Shown here in pieces: positions 37,586 to 42,496 of a stretch of DNA of 42,496 nt. The DNA comes from Cryptosporangium minutisporangium (GTDB taxonomy: Bacteria; Actinomycetota; Actinomycetes; Mycobacteriales; Cryptosporangiaceae). Below the pieces are notes generated by a model. It was not told the DNA's origin and made no database searches. It saw nothing but the letters and a program-made list of their open reading frames with translations. The stretch spans positions 61,494 to 103,989 of the forward strand of contig NZ_BAAAYN010000008.1 of assembly GCF_039536245.1 (NCBI RefSeq), read 5' to 3'. Numbering within the stretch: position 1 is the first letter of the stretch; each line of letters begins with the position of its first letter. Made by a program: the position numbers and the translations under genes.

Positions 37586-39556
37586 TCAGCCGAACTGCCA
37601 TCCGAGCAGGTTCCACTGCCAGCAGAACCAGGCCAGCGCGCCCAGCCCGCCGAGCAGGACCACCTGGTGCACGCGGGACACCACCGCGGCGCCGCGCCAC
37701 CCGGCGATCGTGCATCCGACGGCTCCGGCTGTCAGCGCCAGCGCGATCAGCGGCAGGAAGAACAGCAGGCGGAAGCCGAGCGGGGCGCCGTAGATGTAGG
37801 CGCTGGTGTCCCCGAACAGGGCGGCGGCCAGCCCGACGAGGAACCCGAGCCCGAGTAGCGCCGCCCCGGCCGCGAGCCCGCGCGACACCCGCCAAGTGCG
37901 GCGCACCCCCGGACGGATCGACCGCCGCCGGAACCGCCGCCACACCGCGGCGATCGGTATCGCCAGCGCACTCAGCGCCGCGACCGCGAACGCCACCAGA
38001 ACACCCAGGTTGAACGGCAGCGTCTTGGCGCGGTCCAGCAACTCGAAGGTGGGTCCGTCCGTGGCGACGTACCGGACCCCGTCCGAGCCCGACACGGCCA
38101 CCAGGTGGTCGTCGTCGCTGCGGTACGAACCGTCGCCCTGGGGCGTCCACGTCTTGCTCCTGAACCGGATGGAACCATCGTCCTCCACCCGCAGGCGCGC
38201 GGGACCGAGCAGCGTGAGCAGCTTCTCCATGCCCGAGGCGTTGCGGCGGGTCGGCGCGTAGAAGCCGGCCTGCGGAGGATTTGTCTCGTCGCCCGACGCC
38301 GTCGGCGCGGAGCCGGGCGCGAACCGGTCGAGGAAGCCCTCGATGACCTCGCCCAGCACCTCGAAGCCGTCGGCGGAGTTCACCGAGAAGAACATGCCGA
38401 GGTCGCAGTCCGGGATCAGCAGCAGTGCGCTGCCGAACCCCTCCCAGCTGCCGTCGTGCATCAGCACCCGGTGGCCGTTGAACGTCCGGTCGACGAAGCC
38501 GTGCGCGTACCCGCCACCGAGCCGCGGATCGGCGGAGAACGAGCGGGTGTGCATCGTCGCCACGGTCTTCGGCGCGAGGATGCGCTCGGATCCGTACGTC
38601 CCCTGGTTCAGGTGCGCGATCGCGAAGTGCGCCATGTCCGACGCCGTCGCGCTGATCGCGCCGTCCGGGGTGAGCTGGTCGAACGTGAACGGAACCGCCC
38701 CGTCGTCGCCGTAGCTGCGCGCGAGATCCCCGGCGAGCGCCTTCGGTACCGGCTCTGACGCGGTCGTGTGGTCCATCCGGAGCGGCGCGAGCACGTGCCG
38801 TTGGATGTACTGGTCGTACGGCTCGCCGCTGACCAACTGCACCAGATATCCGGCCAGCGCCGCGCCGTAGTTGGAGTACGCGGAGACCACCCCGGGCGGC
38901 CGGATCCGGTCCGGCATGTTTTCGGCCAGGTACTCGCCGAGCGGCTGGACGTCCGCGGCGGTCCGCGCGCCGGTGCCCATGATCCGGTCCTCGAAGCCCG
39001 CGGTGTGGCTGAGCAGCATGCGCAGGGTGATCGGCTGCGGGTACGTCCGCGGGACCTCGAAGTCCTTCAGGTACGAATTGACGTCCACGTCCAGGTCCAG
39101 GCGGCCCGCCTCGACCTGCTGCATCACCGCGGTCGCGGTGAACAACTTGGTGATCGACGCGATCCGCACCAGCGACCGATCGCCGTCCATCGGGACGGCC
39201 CGGGCGACGTCGGCCTGCCCGTAGCCCGCGGTGAACACGGTCCGGGTGCCGGACACCACCGACACGACCGCGCCCGGCACGTCGTCGCGGGCGAGCTTGG
39301 CCGGCACCGTCCGGTCGAAGTAGTCCGCGGCGGCGGCCGCCGTCGCCGGTACGCAGGTCGGGGGCGCCGCCTGGGCGGGCGTCGCCACGCATAGTCCGGC
39401 CAGGCTCACCGCGGCGACACCCAGCGCCGCCGGCACCAGTCGGCCGCGCTGCTGCGGTCGCGCCGGTTCGACCCGTGAACCGCGTCGCTGCGGCGGCGAC
39501 GTGGCCGGTGGCGGGCGCCACCGGCGCGTTCGGCCGGTGCGGGGGATGCGGAACAC
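37586..39556 (-). CDS. Class C beta-lactamase-like serine hydrolase with C-terminal membrane helices
   Basis: The 656-residue protein has an Arg/Pro-rich N-terminus, a signal/anchor helix (about 41-63, ending AQAAPP) and the penicillin-binding-like domain. Ser134-x-x-Lys137 (SITK), Tyr227-Ser-Asn229 (YSN) and HDGSWEGF around His367 form the three catalytic boxes. The C-terminal 180 residues hold several transmembrane helices (VLVAFAVAALSALAIPIAAV, AAGAALLGLGFLVGLAAALF, LLFFLPLIALALTAG). Such proteins act as D-amino-peptidases or esterases rather than true beta-lactamases. The GTG start has AAGGAGG upstream. Confidence 0.85.
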   Translation of the reverse strand: MFRIPRTGRTRRWRPPPATSPPQRRGSRVEPARPQQRGRLVPAALGVAAVSLAGLCVATPAQAAPPTCVPATAAAAADYFDRTVPAKLARDDVPGAVVSVVSGTRTVFTAGYGQADVARAVPMDGDRSLVRIASITKLFTATAVMQQVEAGRLDLDVDVNSYLKDFEVPRTYPQPITLRMLLSHTAGFEDRIMGTGARTAADVQPLGEYLAENMPDRIRPPGVVSAYSNYGAALAGYLVQLVSGEPYDQYIQRHVLAPLRMDHTTASEPVPKALAGDLARSYGDDGAVPFTFDQLTPDGAISATASDMAHFAIAHLNQGTYGSERILAPKTVATMHTRSFSADPRLGGGYAHGFVDRTFNGHRVLMHDGSWEGFGSALLLIPDCDLGMFFSVNSADGFEVLGEVIEGFLDRFAPGSAPTASGDETNPPQAGFYAPTRRNASGMEKLLTLLGPARLRVEDDGSIRFRSKTWTPQGDGSYRSDDDHLVAVSGSDGVRYVATDGPTFELLDRAKTLPFNLGVLVAFAVAALSALAIPIAAVWRRFRRRSIRPGVRRTWRVSRGLAAGAALLGLGFLVGLAAALFGDTSAYIYGAPLGFRLLFFLPLIALALTAGAVGCTIAGWRGAAVVSRVHQVVLLGGLGALAWFCWQWNLLGWQFG

Positions 39557-39715
39557 GAGGCCCTCCTTCGTCGACGGGTTCGGCGCTCAGCGTCCCGGCG
39601 GGCGACCCCCCGCCACATCGCCGCGCGGTCGGCGGCCGTCTCCCCGAAAAGTCGGAGACGATCGTCGACCGAAGTGGCATGAGATCACCGTCCGTGCCTG
39701 CCTACGCTGCGACGT

Positions 39716-40855
39716 ATGGAGACCTGGCAGCGGTGGCACGGCGATCCGCGGATCGTGGACGGCCTGCTCGTCGCCGGCTGCCTGTTACTGACCGCGTTCG
39801 CGATGAAGACCCCCTGGTCGGTGCTGCCGCTGCCGGTGATCGCGGTGGCCGGCGTCGTCGCGAGCCTCGCCCAGTGGCGCCGACGCCGGTGGCCGCACGT
39901 CGCCGCGGTCGCCGGTGCGGTCGGGAACGCCCTGGCCGGCAACCCGGGGCCGTTGCTCGTCGGTCTCTACGCGGCCGGCGCGTACGCGCCGCGCCGACAC
40001 GTCGCCTGGCTCGCGGTGGTGGGCTGGGCCGGCGCGGCCGGCTTCAGCTGGGTCGACGCTGGGCGTCTCACGCCGTCGGACGCGGTGTACGCGGCCGCTA
40101 TTGCGCTGGTACCGATCGGGGTCGGTGTCCACGTGGCCACTCGCCGGGCGCTTCAGGTGGCCTGGCAGGAACGGGCCGAGCGGGCGGACGCCGAGCGAGT
40201 GCTCCGGGACGAGCAGGCCCGGGCGGCCGAGCGCACCCGGATCGCCCGGGAGATGCACGACGTCCTGGCGCACAAGGTGTCGCTGATCGCGCTGCACGCC
40301 GGTGCGCTGGAGCTGACCGCCGACGGCGGCGCGGCACGCGTCCGGGAGGGCGCCGGCGTGATCCGAACGACCGCGCGGGAGGCGCTGCACGAGTTGCGTA
40401 CCGTGCTCGGTGTCCTGCAGGCCGACACGGAGCCGTTCACCGACCTGGAGTCGCTGGTGGCGGACGCGTCCCGGGCGGGGCAGCAGGTGACGCTGGACGA
40501 CACCGCGGGAGTGCTACCGGCGCCGTCGGCGCGGGTGGTGCACCGGGTCGTCCAGGAAGGACTGACGAACGCGCGCAAGCACGCACCGGGTGCGGTGGTC
40601 ACGGTGACCCTGCGGCGGGACGAGGAGGGAGTGCGGGTGACGGTCGCCAACGCGGGGGCGGACGGCGTCCCGCTGGACCTACCGGGCTCCGGCTCCGGTC
40701 TGGTCGGGCTGGGTGAGCGGTTGCGGCTGGTCGGCGGGGTGCTCGACGCCGGGCCGGTGAGCGGGGGATGGGAGCTGCGGGCGACCGTGCCGTGGCTCGA
40801 TCCGCCCGCCGACGAGGCGCGCGGAGCCGCGGTGCGACCGGCGGAGGCCCGGTGA
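39716..40855 (+). CDS. NarL/DesK-type sensor histidine kinase
   Basis: The 379-residue protein has about four to five N-terminal transmembrane helices (from VDGLLVAGCLLLTAFAM), a coiled linker and HisKA_3 with the phospho-acceptor His181 in ERTRIAREMHDVLAHKVSLI. The HATPase shows the N-box LTNARKHAPG and GLVGLGERLRL. Its stop overlaps the response regulator GTG (GTGA), so the two are translationally coupled. The signal is unknown. Confidence 0.9.
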   Translation: METWQRWHGDPRIVDGLLVAGCLLLTAFAMKTPWSVLPLPVIAVAGVVASLAQWRRRRWPHVAAVAGAVGNALAGNPGPLLVGLYAAGAYAPRRHVAWLAVVGWAGAAGFSWVDAGRLTPSDAVYAAAIALVPIGVGVHVATRRALQVAWQERAERADAERVLRDEQARAAERTRIAREMHDVLAHKVSLIALHAGALELTADGGAARVREGAGVIRTTAREALHELRTVLGVLQADTEPFTDLESLVADASRAGQQVTLDDTAGVLPAPSARVVHRVVQEGLTNARKHAPGAVVTVTLRRDEEGVRVTVANAGADGVPLDLPGSGSGLVGLGERLRLVGGVLDAGPVSGGWELRATVPWLDPPADEARGAAVRPAEAR

Positions 40856-41505
40856 CCTCCGTTCTTCTCGTCGACGACGAAGCCCTGGTCCGTGCCGGGT
40901 TGCGACTGATTCTCGAGACCGCTGACGATCTCACGGTCGTCGGCGACGCGGAGGACGGCCGGGCCGCGATCGAGGCGGTCGGCCGCCACCGCCCCGACGT
41001 CGTGCTGATGGACGTCCGGATGCCGCGGATGGACGGGGTGACCGCCACCGCGACGCTGCGCGCGCGTGCCGATCCGCCGTCGATCATCGTGCTGACCACG
41101 TTCAACGCCGACGACGACGTGTTCCGCGCGCTGGCGGCGGGCGCCACCGGCTTCCTGCTGAAGGACACGCCGCCGACCGAGCTGCTGCGCGCGGTCCGCC
41201 TCGCCGCCGCCGGGGACGCGATGCTCTCGCCGAGCGTGACCCGTCAGGTGATCACCCGCATCACCGCGGAGGATCGCAGCCGTCCTCGCCGGGAGGCGCT
41301 GGCCCGCCTGGAGGAGCTGACCGGCCGCGAGCGGGAGGTGCTGGTCGAGATCGGACGGGGCTACCCGAACGCGGAGATCGCGGGCCGTCTGCACATGAGC
41401 GAGGCGACCGTGAAGAGCCACGTCTCCCACCTGTTCGAGAAGCTCGCCGCGACCAACCGTGTGCAGCTCGCGCTCGCGGCGTTCCGCGCCGGCCTGGTCG
41501 ACTGA
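40852..41505 (+). CDS. NarL/LuxR-family response regulator
   Basis: The 217-residue protein has a receiver domain (VTSVLLVDDEALVRAGLRLI; phospho-acceptor Asp54 in VLMDVRMPRMDG; Lys in GFLLKDTPP). A LuxR-type HTH follows (LTGREREVLVEIGRGYPNAE, then IAGRLHMSEATVKSHVSHLF). It overlaps the kinase gene by 4 bp and forms a cognate pair. The frame is open upstream to 40768, but the GTG at 40852 begins exactly at the domain. It is convergent with the DUF2306 gene with 2 bp between stop codons. Confidence 0.93.
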   Translation: MTSVLLVDDEALVRAGLRLILETADDLTVVGDAEDGRAAIEAVGRHRPDVVLMDVRMPRMDGVTATATLRARADPPSIIVLTTFNADDDVFRALAAGATGFLLKDTPPTELLRAVRLAAAGDAMLSPSVTRQVITRITAEDRSRPRREALARLEELTGREREVLVEIGRGYPNAEIAGRLHMSEATVKSHVSHLFEKLAATNRVQLALAAFRAGLVD

Positions 41506-41507
41506 TC

Positions 41508-42374
41508 TCAGGTACTGACGTCGGCGCGGGGTCTCCGTGGCCGTGCCGCCGAGCGGGCGTGGTCGGGGCGCGCTCCGTCGGGGCTGGTGGAGTCGGGGCT
41601 GGTGAAGTCGGGACGGGCCCCGACTGGGCTGGCGTGGTCGGGGCGCGCGGAGCCGGGGCGCGCTCCGTCGTGGCGAGCGGGGTCGTGGCGGGCTTGGTCA
41701 GGGCGGGCTTGGTCAGGGCGGGCTTGGTCAGGGCGGGCGCGGCCGGGCGTCGGGCGGCGGAGGACCCACTCGGCGACCGCGATGTTGATCAGCCATCCGG
41801 CCGTCGTCAGCACGGTCTTGCTCGGGACGTCGAGCGGACCGACGAGCAACAGCCACGGCGCCTGCGTGAAGGCCTGAGTACCGGCGGCGATGCCCAGCGC
41901 GTAGCCGCGGACCATCCAGCGCCGGTGGGTCGCGACGTCCCGTCGCCGGATCGCCCGGACGCCGAGCACGAGGAACGCGGTCATCGCCACGCCCACCACG
42001 ACGCGGACGACTGCCAGCGCGTTGCCGTCGGTCTCCGCGCGGCCGGAGAACAGCGTGATCCAGACGCCGGAGAGTGCCGCGACCATCCCGCTCGGGGCGA
42101 CGATCCGGCCGGACCAGCGGTGCCAGCGGTGCCGGCGTAACCGTGGCGCGAACTGGAGCGCGCCGAGCACCGCGAACAGGGTGACGCTGACGATGTGCAC
42201 GACGATCGGGATCGGCGCGGCGACGAACCGGGCGTTCTCCGGCGTGACCGCGGGCCCGGAGGCCAGCTCGGTGACCCGGACGGCGCCGGCCACGACCGGG
42301 ATGAACGCCAGCAGGAGCAGCGCGACCGGGACGAGCCAGTCGGACGTGCGGCGAGGCACAGGGTGGGCGGGCAT
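41508..42374 (-). CDS. DUF2306 family membrane protein with repetitive C-terminal tail
   Basis: The 288-residue protein has about six transmembrane helices in the first 210 residues (DWLVPVALLLLAFIPVVAGA; IVVHIVSVTLFAVLGALQF; VVRVVVGVAMTAFLVLGV) with the typical RRHRWHRWSGRI and HRRWMVRGYALG motifs of the DUF2306 group. The C-terminal 80 residues are a low-complexity tail of ARPDQ/ARHD/SPDG units. ATG at 42374 is chosen over an ATG at 42410 because AGGA lies upstream of it. The function is unknown. The remaining 122 bp of the window hold nothing recognised. Confidence 0.8.
   Translation of the reverse strand: MPAHPVPRRTSDWLVPVALLLLAFIPVVAGAVRVTELASGPAVTPENARFVAAPIPIVVHIVSVTLFAVLGALQFAPRLRRHRWHRWSGRIVAPSGMVAALSGVWITLFSGRAETDGNALAVVRVVVGVAMTAFLVLGVRAIRRRDVATHRRWMVRGYALGIAAGTQAFTQAPWLLLVGPLDVPSKTVLTTAGWLINIAVAEWVLRRPTPGRARPDQARPDQARPDQARHDPARHDGARPGSARPDHASPVGARPDFTSPDSTSPDGARPDHARSAARPRRPRADVST
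41690..41745. repeat. 15-bp minisatellite within the DUF2306 gene
   Basis: Near-perfect units of GGCGGGCTTGGTCAG repeat about three times here and continue in degenerate form between about 41560 and 41745. On the coding strand each unit encodes the pentapeptide ARPDQ or a variant. Copy number variation by slippage would add or remove five residues at a time and keep the frame. Confidence 0.85.
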
Positions 42375-42496
42375 GTCTTCGATCCTGACCGGAGCGCCCC
42401 GCCGTCTCATCGGAGCAGAGGCCGCAGTCTTCCCGGCCGGAAGAGCGGCACCCGCGTAGTACTTCCGGCGCCGCCGCGGGCACCGCACTTCCCGAA

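Overview
The window is high-GC actinobacterial chromosome. Evidence for this is the strong G/C third-position bias, frequent GTG starts behind GGAGG-type ribosome sites, an SigE-type ECF sigma factor with a membrane partner, a MocR/PdxR regulator, tandem META lipoproteins and DUF2382 stress proteins. The genus cannot be named from the sequence alone. No rRNA, prophage structural genes, CRISPR array or intact insertion sequence was seen.

Left part (1-12.9 kb). A four-gene OpuC/ProU-type quaternary-amine ABC transporter (84-3645, minus) is divergent, across about 70 bp, from an aromatic amino acid lyase family protein (3716-5227). The Ala-Ser-Gly triad that normally forms the MIO cofactor reads Gly-Thr-Gly in this lyase. 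An RpiR regulator follows. An OpuC-type importer next to a lyase without the normal triad suggests uptake and C-N cleavage of a trimethylammonium amino acid such as ergothioneine or hercynine (inference). After this come a LacI regulator, a C-terminal remnant of a MmyB-type regulator, a VOC protein, two META lipoproteins, other envelope proteins and an ECF sigma/membrane-partner pair.

Middle part (13.0-21.9 kb). A 42-residue Tyr/Asn/Cys/Arg-rich protein gene is present twice as identical copies in direct orientation (13116 and 21730), inside repeats of about 280 bp. Between them lie small membrane or secreted proteins, a PdxR-type regulator divergent from an ABM-domain protein, and a dense array of 22 tRNA genes (18833-21450, all plus strand) interrupted once by an HNH endonuclease gene. 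The array covers 17 amino acids and lacks Phe, Ile and Arg. Several members are non-canonical: both Val tRNAs have C33 instead of U33, the two tRNAs with Leu anticodons have short variable arms, and a Pro and a Met-like tRNA have damaged arms. Imperfect inverted repeats of about 28 bp, resembling a motif of actinobacterial rRNA spacers, flank all of the array except tRNA-Trp.

Right part (21.9-42.5 kb). This holds a secreted lipase-like hydrolase, a LuxR regulator divergent from an unidentified 374-residue protein, an IS110-type transposase fragment, and an amidohydrolase/cysteine dioxygenase-like pair behind a promoter overlapped by CGGTTAAC half-sites. Further on are a CHASE-PAS histidine kinase, an LpqC-like esterase, a PI-PLC-like (HAHNDY) protein, an azoreductase and an antigen-85-type esterase. 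The window ends with two divergent PRC-barrel/DUF2382 proteins, a class C beta-lactamase-like serine hydrolase, a NarL/DesK-type two-component system and a DUF2306 membrane protein whose tail is encoded by a 15-bp minisatellite.
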